From Anarhynchus alexandrinus (taxonomy: Eukaryota; Chordata; Aves; Charadriiformes; Charadriidae), in contig VUYV01000044.1 in the NCBI GenBank assembly GCA_008711295.1, positions 1,613,235 through 1,677,234 on the forward strand: a DNA stretch of 64,000 nucleotides, in the 5' to 3' direction. Below the pieces are notes generated by a model. It had not been told where the DNA came from. It saw only the letters and a program-made list of their open reading frames with translations, and made no database searches. Below are positions 25,801-38,009 of the stretch, one piece after another. The translations under genes and the position numbers were made by a program. How positions within the stretch are numbered: position 1 is the first letter of the stretch; each line of letters opens with the position of its first letter.

Positions 25801-28800
25801 CTTCTATGTGTTTTGCCAACTTATTTGGTAAATATCAGCTGCTCTTTATACCCTTAACATGGAAGAAAATAGTCAGGCTGAGAGCTATGTTGAAATCAAT
25901 GTAGTTCTAATCAGCAGCTCCACTGGTTTTCATGATTTGCTTAAAGCAGTCATTGAGGAAGTGCATGGTGAAAGAGTTCCTAGAGAAGGGCCAATCCCTC
26001 TTAAAGGAATATATTACTTTTGCAATTTGCTTGGGAGTTTTTTAATCTATGACTTTTGTTTCCTTTTGTGACTTTTTTTCACTTGTTAGAGGCAGATTTG
26101 AACAATTAGATGAGAGCTAAGTGGTAAACTTATATATATTTCTGGTCTCGTTCTGATTTAGAGGCATAGATTCCTTGGAAAGTTTAGCCTATGCACACAT
26201 GCAAACTACTTTAAAAGCAGTCTTTATAGATCATCTGCCTTGAGGTGAGCAGGGAAAGAGAAAGAGGAAGAGCATGTGTGTATGATTATTTTTGATTTAT
26301 AAAATAAACTAATCCAGAACTCAAGTAGAAGCAAAATAATCAGTAAAATACCTATAGTCTGTTAATTGTTATTTTGCTGTTAATTTACTCTTTTAAGATA
26401 AAGGTTTTGGAGAAAAGTATGTGTGTTTTACACCCTGTGAACAGACTTGGAATATGTCAAGAATATACACCGTAATATAGCAAACAATTCCATGCTGTTT
26501 ATTTGTATTCTCTTGAAAGGATATTAAATGGGAAAAATCTAATCCAATAAAGAGAAGTCCTGGTCGCCTTCACAAGGAAAAATGTCAGAATTTGAAAAAC
26601 TAGAATATATCTGAAATTTCAAGGAGGGGAAAAATATTTTTAATCAAAGTTATTGTGCTAATGTTTTGGCCGTAAGGGTAGTGACAGATCATTCCTAGAG
26701 ATGCTGGTAGTAAACTTGCTGTAACACCTAGACCATAATAAAATAAGACCTTACTAGTTCAAATATTTTTTTCTGGGTATATGATGCTATTCCTTTTGAA
26801 CTTACCAATTGCATTTGAAATAGGTTTTAGAATATGATGATCAAGACTTTTGACTCCTGTATTCAATCTTGGTTTTGCCAGTTTTTACCTGCATTGTGCC
26901 TTCTGCTGAGGTATAGTATGGTTCCTCTAGCGTAGGTGTTGCCTCCACGTTTCTCATGCAGTCTAATGCACAGTGCATGGACCTCGCTCCTGGGGGAGTG
27001 GTGCCATCATGTGGTCTCGGTTTTCGCAGACCTGAAGTTTGCTCTGCGTACACCTCCACGTCGAGGTTGGAGACTGGATGTAGTAGTCGGATCAGAAGTA
27101 TCGGATGATGTAATTGTGAAAGGACGTTGGGCTATATGTGCTCATCTGAAAAGTTTGCAACTCAAACCTGAAATACAAGGTCAACCCATAAGAACAGTGT
27201 GAAATCTGATGGGACAGTGGAAGGAGTGAAAACCACAGATTAATTTTACTAGTATTTTTTTCTGAAATGGGAAGAGGCTGCTTTAACTGGTGGAAAAAAA
27301 ATCCTTCATGTTTTAATCTAACTTGTTAGTAACAGGCATTGGGGATGCTTACTACCATCAAAACTAGTTGTAATCAATGAGAGCTCACTAGCAGATTTCT
27401 GCTGCTCCAATAAAATATTTAAATCATTTTTGTTATCTGGTTGCATAACTAGTATTGTGGCATGATATAATTGGTGAGATTGTTGCTGTTCATCTTTATC
27501 GTAATCTTTCCAATGTCACTGCTGGACACTTAGTCTTAAAATTTCTTTGTTGCTGTTACCATGCCTCTTAGTTCATGTTGGTCCCAACATCAGTGAAGAC
27601 ATTTTTGGAATCACAATCAAAATTTTACCTGGAGATACATAGAAGTGCCTGTAGGTAAGCTTCACCTGGCACTGCTGCCCTCCTAGCAGGTGTAAGTTCT
27701 CAGAGATGTACACCATTTGATTTAAGGCAAGTTCCTGATAGTATGTTCTTCAGCTGAGGAAAAAAAATCTGCAGATGAAGCACTTACAAGGGAGCATGTT
27801 AAAAGACAGGACTATGTCAGGGTCTAGTTAGCCATCCTTTATTCACATTGGTCCCATTCTCAGAATCTTTATTTTTCCTGCCCTTTCTCTTATCTGATAC
27901 TGTCTTAGTGCTTTCGGTACAAATGTCCAATCAGTATATGAAAACTGTATTTCATAAAGGTACTTCCATTTGGAAATCAGTTCATTTAACACCTCAGTTT
28001 GTTTTTCTATAAATAGATTTTTAAACCTATTGGCCCTTATTCCATTTGTTCTTTCCTGTAACGAGCACATGAAAATATGAAGGTTTGCTAGCTTTTACAC
28101 ATACACCTTAAACGAGCTTCTTAAGTTTCAATTCTGTAGTATGTGTGCTGCATTTCTACACATTCACGTAAAATGGCAGTAAAGGTTAGACTACTTAAAA
28201 TTTTGAGAGTTCAGTAAACTGGTTGGATGGATAAAATTCAATTTAATAGGATCTTTATTTTAAATAGAGTATGCTTCTTTTAGGTTAACGGAAAAGAACC
28301 AGATGATGAAAATCTCAATAAATCTGAAATAAGCCAAGTTTTTGAGATTGCACTTAAAAGGAACTTGCCTGTGAATTTTGAGGTATGTTTATTTTACAAG
28401 CTCTAGATTTGTTTTTATTAGAATATTAAGGGTACACATTAAGTTGAGTCTCTTCTAGATAACCCAAACAACTGACTTTTAACATGTCTTGTTAGTTGTG
28501 AATACACTTTTACCTTTGACAGTCGCCCCGATTGTCTCGGAGTTTACATGGTAGAGTGAAGAAAAAAGAAAAATCCACCTGTTCACAAATTCATGCACTA
28601 AAATCATAACATGAGTGAACAGCTACGCTGTGGTTTTCTGTGCAATCTTTTTTCCAAGCTTTTTGAAAAATCAGTATTACAGTGAAGAAACAACACACAA
28701 CCCCACACTAATGGTTAGAACATTGGAAGTGCAGAGTTGAGGCAAAAGAGTATAGCTCACTCTGAAAGAGACATTTATGGAAGTATTTGCTTAATTAAGC

Positions 28801-31800
28801 ACTGATGTGGACTACCCGCAAGTTGCAGAATCTTACAAATAGGTTTCTTTTCTTGCCATGAGGTGACCTCATGTGCATCTTACTTTCCTTTCCCTTTGGC
28901 CTGGCTGCTTGCTGCCTCTTTGCCCCTCTTTGATCATTTTAGTTACCTTAAATCAATAGCTTCCATAGGAGCATCTCTGTTTCACTAAAATATTAATTTA
29001 TCATGCTGCTTTCCTGAGCTGGCAGAGTAACATTTAAGTCAACTATCTGAATTATTATAGTAAGAAAACGCAATTGTGTGGAACTAAATTGCTTCTAAAA
29101 CTGTTCTATGAAATTTTACATGAAGCTTTCAATTATTGCAGATCAGCCTGAGCATCACTGGTAAAAAGATACTGTCACACAAAGCCAGTTGTGGGTGGAA
29201 GTTCTTGATTCGTTATTACTTTTTGATTTTATGGATATTTTGAAGTACGATGTGTTATGAATGGAGTTAAAAGGCTAAATCTGTAGTAGGCAGCTATCTC
29301 TTAGATTCTCCAGAATTCTTGATTTCTGAACTAAAATACTGGGTCCTAAAGAATTGCTTTCTCTGTAATCTTCTATTACCGTAACATGATGTATTTAATG
29401 AGGCGATTGTAACTGTGTGGAAGTACACACTGATGAAATAAAGCAGTCATATTTTAATATTGAAAGAGTAAATCAGTAAATTGAATTAGAAGGGTTAATG
29501 ACTTATATGTGAGTACTGTCTACAGCTTGCTGCATCTGATCTTTTTAAACTATATGTTTACTTGGGAGGGATTATGTTATTAGAGTGGGTATGATTTACA
29601 TCTCTACTTTTTGGATTGTATAAGAATCTAAAATCTCTTTATCCGTAGTTCTTGAGAGAAGTTTGCTATAAACAATGTGCCGTACCATTTTTAATAAGTG
29701 TTTATCACGCTTTCACTCAGTTTTTCCCTCTGAAACAGGTGACCAAGGAAAGTGGTCCTCCCCATATGAAAAGCTTTGTAACCAAGGTGTCAGTTGGAGA
29801 ATTCATGGGTGAAGGTGAAGGAAAGAGCAAGAAGATCTCAAAGAAAAATGCCGCAATAGCAGTCCTAGAAGAACTGAAAAAATTGCCACCCCTTCCTACG
29901 GTTGAGAAAATGAAGCCACGAATCAAAAAGAAAACAAAATCAATAGTGAAGGTAAGAGACAAACAGATTGGAAATCTGACTTATAAATAATCATCAGATG
30001 AGAGGCATTTCTGAGTTAACTATAAACACTCTTCAACTGCTCAGTCTTTATCAGCAGTCTGCTACTACAAATGATATTTTGCTCCCACTCTAAATGGGGT
30101 TCTGACACCACTTTTACAACAGTCATCAGTAAATTCAGGATGAAAGAGAAACCTTATAAAAGAATGAGTGGCACATAAAAACCAAGCTCTGACTTTCAAG
30201 CCTTAGGCTTTACAGCTTCGCGTTTTGCATGATTTTGCTTGTGCACATTCTCCTGCAAGCTTGTCCCTCCTGATATAGCAGGATTAGAACTTGTAAAACT
30301 GTTACCAGTGATAGCTTATATGTGGTCAACTGTGACAGCAGAACCAAATAAATTGAATGTTTCTCCTTGGCTGTGACAGTGTTTCATTAAGCAACTTTTA
30401 TTTCAGTGTTTTTAAATTCTAGACATGAATTAATTCAGTGGCATGCTGCATTTTGTCTATTAAACCAAATATTCACAAATGTTGGCTTATTTCCTAAACA
30501 TTGTTCTACATAGCTGCAAACAAGTCCAGAATATGGTCAAGGAATGAATCCCATTAGCAGACTCGCCCAGATACAGCAGGCCAAGAAAGAGAAGGAACCA
30601 GAGTACATGCTCATCACAGAACGTGGTCTTCCAAGGCGCAGGGAGTTTGTTATGCAGGTTTGTATGTTAATTTGAGAAATGTAGTTGCAAGGCTATAATG
30701 TCTTTTTTTTTGGTTTATGGTAATCTGGTTGTCATGATGGTATACAAAGTTAACTGGATTACAGCCAGATTTACATGAAATTTATTAAGAAAATATCTAG
30801 TGGGCTACATTTAAAGAAGATAAAGGTTCAAGAAAAGTGATTTGCATCATGTTTAAAAAAAAATTGCACAGGGCAGCAGTAGTCTATGTTATAACTGCCT
30901 AATGTTTTAATTAAAAGGAATATTAATAATCTGTTAAGAGATACTGAGCTGCTTACATTTTGTAATGTAGGATTTATTAACAGGAACCTGGGTATCCTTC
31001 ATTTCCTCTTTCCCCTGAGTTTTTGTATGTTGTTTTAGAGTGCAGCACTTTCTGCACTCTGCAATGCAAATCCCAATAGCACAGTAGTATTTTTAATAGA
31101 GTACTACTAGCCTCTAATATTTAAGTGCATTCTCCAGACCTCTCTCCTATCCTGGCCAAGACGGGAAAGTTAGTTGCTTTCTTTCTATTTCATTAATAAA
31201 TCTGCTAAACCTGTAACTTCAGCTTGGAAAATGTATATCTGCTGTAATACCAGTTTTGAGCATTTAGGCTGTTGCCAAGATGAGATGATGAAATGTAGTT
31301 GTTTGTGTGACTTCTGTTTGGGTTTTTTGTGCTTGGAGGCCAACGATCATTGATCATAAACGACAACTTGCTTAGAATAATGATCACTTGAACTGTTTTG
31401 TGACTCATGGCGTGCTCAATACACAGATCACTAAGAAGCGAATCCTCATACTACTGTTTAAGCATTGATTTGTTTTTTCGTCTTCTTTTGTCCAGGTGAA
31501 AGTTGGTGTACACACAGCTGAAGGAATGGGCACGAACAAAAAAGTTGCTAAACGCAATGCAGCTGAAAATATGTTGGAAATTTTAGGTTTCAAAGTCCCT
31601 CAACCTCAACCTCCAAAGCCAGCATTAAAGACAGAAGAGAAGGTAAGAGCTTTTAAGAATCAGCCGCTGTTTAATACTACAGCAAAAGTTGAATTGAAAC
31701 AATTGCAGCTTTGCAAGGCAGTAACTGTGTAGTAAATTCATACTTTCTGCACTAGCCAGAAAGCAGTTAATGGAGGTGACTGTTCCTAAAAAATAGTGCA

Positions 31801-34800
31801 TTTTGGATACATTAAGGGCTTGATTTTGCAAGTAAATCAAGAAGGCTAAATGAATGTATTTCTTCTTTATAGAATGGCCCAGAACCTGTGATAATTGATG
31901 TATTGGTCTTAGAAACTTGCAGACATGTAGGTTATAGGATTTTGTGGAAGCAATAGTTTTACATAGCCTTATCACAAATTGCAGTCGAAAGTTTGTTACA
32001 GGTCTCTTTCTTTGGTGGGTCCCTTAGCAGGTAAGAGCCTCGCATTCTCCTATTGATTCAGCAGATGTTACCAGGGAGTTAAAATAGCAAGTCTGGTTTT
32101 AGTTTTCTCCTTTTCATGTGTATGCTCATTTGTGTCCACTATATTGTCCTCAGCAGTGCCAATAACTAATGTTAGTTTAACTGGCTTTATTAGGGTATCT
32201 AGTTCTCAAAGTCTGTGTTCTTAATACCGCTTCACTGGTCTATAGATAGTTTTAGTCATTCAGAGATTAAGACTCACTGAAGTTGTCTCTTTTTGGTAGC
32301 TATGTAATAATTGATGTTTTTGAATAATAAATTCTTCAGTAAAATCTTGACTAGTCAGATCGTCTGCATCTTGAAAACTTTAAAACTTGGGGGAAAGAGA
32401 GTTTTAAAGGGATATCGTGTATTTGGCTTTTTTAATTTTATTTTTAAGACGCCAGTGAAGAAACCAGGTGATGGAAGAAAAGTAACCTTCTTTGAGCCGG
32501 GCTCTGAAGAGACTTCAACTAGTAAGTAACCTTACTGAAAGAAGCATGGCCCTGTTGGGGTGTGTGTGTGTGCACGCACGCATCAGATATATTTCTCAGT
32601 CCCTTCAATAGTGTCATTTAACACACTGTAATGAGCAGAGGTGTGTAACTGCTGGCTTGCAAACTAAATCTGCCCCTTGAGGTTTTGTTCAAATCACAAA
32701 GAGCTTATTCCTTCCAAGTCATACAGTATTCAGCTTGCTTGGCCACCTGCTCGGGGTGGCCCAATGGCTGAGCCAAAAGCATGTGTGTGCTAATGGGTCG
32801 GTCGAGCAGTTAGTGGAGGTGCAGATGCTGCTACCTGCAGCGTCTGGGCTTGTCTTACCTTGATCTGAGGGATCTTGCACAGGTTTTAAACTGTGTCTAG
32901 GGCTTTCTAGGACAAGAATGACTGGTCAGGACCGAGCTTGGTTCTGATCCAGGGACCAGGCTTCTTCAACTAACAGCAGGAGTGAAGTGGGGGCAATTTC
33001 TGTGGGGGAAAAAGTAAGGGGAGGAGGAGAGATCAGCCTCTTTGGCTCAGCAGAACGTTTCTCTGGTATAGGGTGCAAATGAGGATGGGAGCAGATTCCC
33101 TGGGAAAAGGGTTGGAGTTTCTGCCACCCTGGGAATAGCCTTCTAGATTTGGAAGAATAGTTGCAAGTTGGAAGACTGTCCCAGAAATGTCAGTCTAAGC
33201 CTGAGGCAGAGTAGCAATGGGAGGGTGGTGCTGAATTTGTTGAAGCAGAGTTAGCTGTGTTAAGTTTGGCTGTATCACCTTACAGATGTTGAGGGAATAA
33301 CTGCAGTATGTTGAAGACTGTTCCTGGGATGAAGATGAGAAAGGATGTCAGTACTAACTGAAATTGGTCTTCCTAGAGCAGAGTTGGAGAAGGAGGGAAT
33401 GGCCTTATAGTACAGAACAACCTCTTTGTCTGTGCTTGGTCTCTAATGACTGAGAGCAAGGAGCTGTGCCTGCATTTATTTCAGAAAGATGATGGTTATA
33501 GTGGTCAGATCCACAGATGACTGGCTGGAACAAAAAAAAAACCCAAACCTGGCTACCGAATATACAGGCGTTGGTTTTCTCCAATGTAAACTGTTGGGAG
33601 GAGTCACTGTGGAAAGTTTGTCTATTGCACCATACCTGTTCTGGATAGTATGTTTCAGGAGCTTTATGTATTTAAGTATACTTTTGTTGTTTAAATTATG
33701 AATAGTTGGAATTGACTTGGACTTAGTAATGTTTTACTGTGTTCCTAAGATCTTAGGTAAACTTTCTGACTTCTTATTCAAACTTTGCCGTCCCTGCTTT
33801 CTTCCATCTACAAATTTTGGCTTTCATCCTTAGACTTTCCTCCACAATTCTGTGTATGTGAGTTCCCCATAAAAAGCTGTTCTTAACCCTCTTAAATCTA
33901 ACTTATTCCATAGTGTCAATAAATTGCTATCAATTGACCGTGGTTGGATATTAACTGGAAATAGTCATTCTTGCTTCCTCATACGGTGCTAACATTACAT
34001 TTAACTTTACCTACCTGTTTGTTTTCACAATATACATTTTAAACTTTGTGGACTATCTGTCACTGTCTTTACAATATTTAACAGTGGCTCTGACCATTCT
34101 ATGGTTTCATTATTTGCTCCTACAGTTTAAATGATGAAATAAAAAATTCTGAAACCAAAAGATGTATCTAGAATGTGGTTGCAACTCTCTGAGGCGTCTG
34201 TAAGCTTGACTAACCTGGAGAAACTGCTCCCAGAAGTAAAGGCAGAAGCAGGTGTTGCACTGAATCATTTATTCAGTAAGCAAACCCTGTGTTGTTGATG
34301 CTGAATCTCTGACCCACCAAAGGCGAATCAAGCTCGCTAAGTTTGTTAGTGTTTCAAAAGTAATTTGAAACAAATTACATTTTTCCAAAGGTGGCTTTTG
34401 TTGCCTGTATATGCCTTCCCGTGCCTGCAGAAGGCCTCATAGAAATAGCTACCATCTGTTTAGTATGTACCTCTCTCTTCTCAGGTAATAAAGAAGATGA
34501 GTTTAGGATGCCTTATCTCAGCCATCAGCAGCTTCCTGCTGGAATTCTTCCCATGGTCCCTGAGGTTGCACAAGCTGTAGGAGCCAATCAAGGACACCAC
34601 ACCAAAGAGTTCAATAGGGCGGCCCCAAATCCTGCCAAGGCTACAGTAACAGCGATGATTGCTAGAGAGCTATTGTATGGTGGCACTTCTCCTACTGCTG
34701 AGACCATATTAAAGAATAACAACTCATCAGGCCACGTACCCCACGGACCACTTACTAGGCCCTCTGAGCAGCTGGACTATCTTTCCAATGTTCAAGGAAT

Positions 34801-37800
34801 CCAGGTAAATGTTCAGCTTTGCAAGATTTCTTCCAAAGCTATCCAAACCGGTCCAACCTGTTGTTTGTTTTAAAGCTTTTTAGTTCTGCCGGTGAGTGAT
34901 GTATTCTGAGGCTGCTTGTTAAGCTGAAATTCATGTAAATGTCTTACTTTACCTATGAAATGTACTGAATTTTACAGCTTTTTTATTTAGTTTTCAAATG
35001 TGCATTTCTGTACTGCAGCCTCAGCCTTAATTCAGTGCTACTCGGAAATCTTGGAAGAATAAAATTGAAAGTAACATTTTCTGAAAATTGCTGTGATATA
35101 TGAACATAATGTGAACTTGAACTTGGCTGATCTGAAATATTTTTTTTAATAATCTTTCATACATTATCGTTTGCTGTAAGCTGTACGTTTTCTTGTGTTT
35201 GGTCCCCTTAATCAGAATTGCATATAAGTTCCTATATTAATAAGTTCAGTGTATTAAAAAGTATAATAGGGGAAATTTTAAATGCAGATAGCTATGATCA
35301 GAGTAAAGGTCCTAGCAGCAATCATTATTACATAGCCACTTTTATTCAGAAGGCTTCCAGAGCTCTCATGATTCCTAGAGAACATTGCAAGTGAAGTCAA
35401 ACTTCAAAGTAAATGGTTCTACTGGCTGACAGAATGATTAAAAGTAAGGTTCAGCTTCATATATGGGCTAATAATCTATACTAATTGTGATATATTTCAT
35501 GTACTTGGTTAACTGAAAAGAACTAAATCCTTTTCTTTTCTTCAGGTTGAATATAAAGACTTTCCAAAAAATAACAAGAACGAGTTTGTATCTCTTATAA
35601 ACTGTTCCTCTCAGCCACCACTGATCAGCCATGGAATTGGAAAGGATGTAGAATCTTGCCACGATATGGTATGATGAATATTGCTGAAATGCTTTCTCTT
35701 TGGCCTTCAGTTGAGCTAAGGGATGCAGCAGATAGCCCAAGGTTTCACATTACTTCTGGACAGCAATGAACTGTACAATTCCCTGGCTAATTTTTGTATA
35801 ATATTTCACAGGTTGCTGAAATAATTGATTAATAATATCAGAATCTAATCTAAATAACCTTCAAAATGCTTACTATGCGCTCAGAATTTTGTTCTATAAA
35901 AACCACATTTGCTTTATCTTGATACTATTTGCATGAGCATATATTAAAGAAAATGTGTGAAAAGGAACTTTTAAAACATAAGAGCATATCAGCTTATTTT
36001 CTGTAACAGAATGGGCCGATATTTCATTGGGAACTGTAATACCTGGATTCACGTTACCAGACTTTCTGCGGGAAAAGAATCCAAAGTGGAAGAAATGCAA
36101 TTCACCGTTAGATAGCAGGAGACACTCTAAATCTGTCAAGCTCCCTTTATAAAAAAGATCTTTTATTCACAGTAGCTGAAATATTCCTTTGTGAGAGAAT
36201 GAGTCATCTGGACTGTAAACTGTAAGGGACTTTGCCTAGAAAAGACATTACATAGGGCTAACAATATGTACACAGTCTACTGTAATTTGAAAAGAGTTTA
36301 GTGCTTTTGGCGTCCAGTGGTGACCTGAGTACTGACTGCAGAGTAAAGTAATAGTTTGCAATATGTAAATACACTTAGGAAAACCGGATTTTACTGATTT
36401 TTATACTAAAAAATTTTGCAGTAATTTTATAATGGCTATAACTTGATACAGATTTCTTTGATCTTTGTCACTTAATTTTGACGTTTTCATACCCATCTCT
36501 ACATTCTGCTGTAAAGACTCCTGTAAGACTAAGCACACAAGCCAGTGCAGTAGGTAGAAGGGAAAAGGACAGCCAGTTCGTAGCTTAAACATTGGACTGG
36601 GCCAACGTGAGAACCATACTCTGTTCAGATAATCAGCTTTCACGAATGCATGTGCCGTAACTAACCAGGGATAGTCTGAAAAGGTGCACCTGAAACTGAT
36701 CTGAGTAAAGTTGGAAAAAAATGTTCAGTTCTCAAAGGAGGTGACTTACTTTTGCATTAGCCATGTCACATTGACTCTTCTTTTAAAGAGTCACGTGTTG
36801 CCCTGAGCTGTATTTTTCATTCTTGTGTAAGTGGTTTTCTTTTTCTGCAAAGGACGTTTTGGTTCTGTGTATTTTAATGCCCTTTGTCTTAAGCTCTGTA
36901 CATTTTGAGCCACTACTAATTTACTGCCTTTTTCCTTGATATTAATAGTACTGCTGAATTAATTTTCCCCCATTGCTAAAGCAGTTGAATCCCGTAGCCA
37001 CAGCACCATTAGACTGTTCAATGTAGCAAGATGAAACTCTACACCATTGCTTTTTTCCCCACCATAATTATGCATCTTAAAAAACGTATTGCCAAAATTA
37101 GAACATTTACTTTGTCTCAAGTGAGCCCCGGTCCTGCTTTCACTAAATGAATGAAGTGGATTCAGGTTGAATTGCTGAATGCTCTCTCTTTTCTTTAGGC
37201 TGCATTGAATATTTTAAAGTTGCTGTCTGAGTTGGACCAACAAACCACAGAGATGCCAAGAACAGGAAATGGACCAATGTCTGTGTGAGTGTGACCCATT
37301 GACTTTCCCTTGCATTAATGGAAACCTCTAACCCTAGCATGTTCTATAAACAAATAAAAGGGGGGGGAGGGGTTCTTTGCCAGAAAAGTTAAAAAGCCAA
37401 GGGCTGTTGTTTTCTTCAGAAGGATGAGAGGGTAGGTTTTATGATTGAGCTTGTAATTTTCATGTGTCGAATGTAAATTACTAAGCAGGAGCAAGTGGGT
37501 AAAATGTAATGACTGTGATACAGAGCAATTCTGACTGTGATCCCTCTGCTTATACTATTTCTTTACAAATATTTGTAAATAGTGCGGCTTCTCAGCATCC
37601 TTAAGTGTTACAGCTGCTTCTCTCTTTCTAGAAATCTGTATGTAAAATGTAAACAATGTATAGGTTTCACAGCTTGCTTTCAGCAGAAACGTGGAGGGGT
37701 TGCAAAGAACTGACTAGGAAAAAAAAGTTTAGTCTCTCATTTAGATAATAAGCTGTCAAAATGAAGGAATTAACAAAGTGCTAATTGATTAAAAAGGGAG

Positions 37801-38009
37801 GCCAGTTATGTGGAAACAAATTGTTATATGCACCTCAAATTCTTTGTATCCAGTTTAGAAGCATCTTATTCATGGAAAGAGTGTTTTATCTCCTAAGTAA
37901 CAGGTGTTTTCTCATTTGTAGATGTGTGAAACAAGAAATGGAAAGTGACCCTCTTCTCAAACCGGCTAACTCAAACACTTTGGGACAAACACTGGACAGC
38001 ACTGCCTAA
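16642..38009 (+). CDS. STAU1: Staufen1, double-stranded RNA-binding protein (14 coding exons, 691 aa)
   Basis: Spliced CDS: 16642-16834, 17664-17788, 19784-19940, 21625-21766, 22496-22661, 28284-28382, 29739-29951, 30514-30657, 31496-31642, 32449-32521, 34485-34804, 35546-35668, 37199-37284, 37922-38009. It totals 2076 nt with all phases compatible. The protein is near-collinear with mammalian STAU1, but 94 codons are added (residues 65-158, a full dsRBD1) and the tail is longer. Domains: dsRBD1 about 76-138, split dsRBD2 about 162-251, dsRBD3 about 274-343, dsRBD4 about 377-444, tubulin-binding/SSM region about 465-580, dsRBD5-like about 580-656. Known role of the family: cytoplasmic RNA granules, mRNA transport and translation, and Staufen-mediated decay through UPF1. 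STAU2 is excluded by the N-terminal SQVQ...NPSAAL segment and the C-terminal half, both of which are STAU1-specific. Isoform usage cannot be read from DNA. Confidence 0.96.
17664..17788 (+). CDS. STAU1: STAU1 coding exon 2 (residues 65-106, first half of dsRBD1)
   Basis: Encodes [18 protein letters not shown] and continues to EQGPAHSK, that is, helix 1 and the GPxH loop of a dsRBD. The sequence is closely like dsRBD1 of STAU2. Human STAU1 as I know it lacks this exon. Donor AAG/GTAAAT, phase 0. Confidence 0.93.
19784..19940 (+). CDS. STAU1: STAU1 coding exon 3 (residues 107-158, second half of dsRBD1)
   Basis: Encodes [19 protein letters not shown] followed by the RNA-contacting helix [14 protein letters not shown], completing dsRBD1, then a Pro/Lys linker. 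The 3' splice site is the rarer GAG/ form (TTTTATTTTTGAG/GTG) and the donor is GTATAT, so both ends are weak. It ends in phase 1, matching the end phase of exon 1, so exons 2 and 3 can be skipped together in frame. Confidence 0.93.
21625..21766 (+). CDS. STAU1: STAU1 coding exon 4 (residues 159-205, dsRBD2 first half)
   Basis: Encodes [20 protein letters not shown], the first helix of dsRBD2, then the Pro/Tyr-rich insertion ([18 protein letters not shown]) that splits this dsRBD in Staufens. In mammals an internal Met in MYKP starts the 55-kDa isoform, and that Met is present here. Donor CACG/GTACGT, phase 2. Confidence 0.95.
22496..22661 (+). CDS. STAU1: STAU1 coding exon 5 (residues 206-261, dsRBD2 second half)
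   Basis: Encodes [18 protein letters not shown] and [18 protein letters not shown], the beta strands and C-terminal RNA-contacting helix of dsRBD2. Acceptor TCTTTGCAG. Donor GAG/GTGGGA, phase 0. Confidence 0.95.
24877..25046 (+). mobile_element. CR1 LINE 3' end fragment
   Basis: Contains the CR1 hallmarks CCCTGGAGGTGTTCAAGGCC, GATCTTTAAGGTCCCTTCCA and the terminal ATTCTGTGATTCTATAAG. It is 5'-truncated, in the same orientation as STAU1, inside the intron between coding exons 5 and 6. CR1 is the dominant LINE of birds and also occurs in other sauropsids. Confidence 0.93.
25578..25632 (+). mobile_element. Short CR1 LINE 3' fragment
   Basis: The block GACCTCCAAAGGACCCTTCC followed by AACCTAAATTAGTCTGATTG matches the CR1 3' end in diverged form. 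About 530 bp downstream of the longer CR1 in the same intron. Confidence 0.6.
28284..28382 (+). CDS. STAU1: STAU1 coding exon 6 (residues 262-294, dsRBD3 start)
   Basis: Encodes [20 protein letters not shown] and PVNFE, the first helix of dsRBD3, the principal dsRNA-binding domain of STAU1. It follows the longest intron of the gene (5.6 kb), which holds two CR1 fragments. Acceptor CTTCTTTTAG, donor GAG/GTATGT. Confidence 0.95.
29739..29951 (+). CDS. STAU1: STAU1 coding exon 7 (residues 295-365, rest of dsRBD3)
   Basis: Encodes [30 protein letters not shown] and a Lys-rich tail ([13 protein letters not shown]). The KSKKxxKKxAA motif carries the phosphate-contacting lysines of dsRBD3, and the basic tail resembles the known STAU1 nuclear-localisation region. 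Donor AAG/GTAAGA, phase 0. Confidence 0.95.
30514..30657 (+). CDS. STAU1: STAU1 coding exon 8 (residues 366-413, dsRBD4 start)
   Basis: Encodes [20 protein letters not shown] and [13 protein letters not shown], the N-terminal half of dsRBD4. Acceptor TCTACATAG, donor CAG/GTTTGT, phase 0. Confidence 0.95.
31496..31642 (+). CDS. STAU1: STAU1 coding exon 9 (residues 414-462, dsRBD4 end)
   Basis: Encodes [20 protein letters not shown] and [12 protein letters not shown], completing dsRBD4, followed by a Pro/Gln-rich linker. Donor AAG/GTAAGA, phase 0. Confidence 0.95.
32449..32521 (+). CDS. STAU1: STAU1 coding exon 10 (residues 463-486)
   Basis: A short linker exon encoding [18 protein letters not shown]. 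The [15 protein letters not shown] core is the familiar STAU1 linker. It ends in phase 1 at ACTA/GTAAGT, and the next exon restores SNKEDEF. Confidence 0.93.
34485..34804 (+). CDS. STAU1: STAU1 coding exon 11 (residues 487-593, tubulin-binding/SSM region)
   Basis: The largest coding exon. It encodes [17 protein letters not shown], the segment containing the Staufen-swapping motif ([17 protein letters not shown]), and [12 protein letters not shown] at the start of the dsRBD5-like fold. In mammals the SSM and dsRBD5 mediate STAU1 dimerisation and UPF1 contact. Acceptor CTTCTCAG, donor CAG/GTAAAT. Confidence 0.95.
35546..35668 (+). CDS. STAU1: STAU1 coding exon 12 (residues 594-634)
   Basis: Encodes [20 protein letters not shown] and ends [10 protein letters not shown]. 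This is the beta-sheet part of the degenerate dsRBD5, which binds protein rather than RNA. Acceptor CTTTTCTTCAG, donor ATG/GTATGA. Confidence 0.95.
37199..37284 (+). CDS. STAU1: STAU1 coding exon 13 (residues 635-662)
   Basis: Encodes [20 protein letters not shown], the final helix of dsRBD5, then RTGNGPMS. It ends in phase 2 at TCTGT/GTGAGT. Confidence 0.94.
37922..38009 (+). CDS. STAU1: STAU1 last coding exon (residues 663-691) with extended tail
   Basis: Continues VC, then [13 protein letters not shown] and ends TLDSTA before TAA at 38007. Human STAU1 ends shortly after MSVC (GRC), so this tail is over 20 residues longer. The reading frame follows from the exon 13 phase and the acceptor CTCATTTGTAG. 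No domain is recognised in the tail. Confidence 0.88.
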
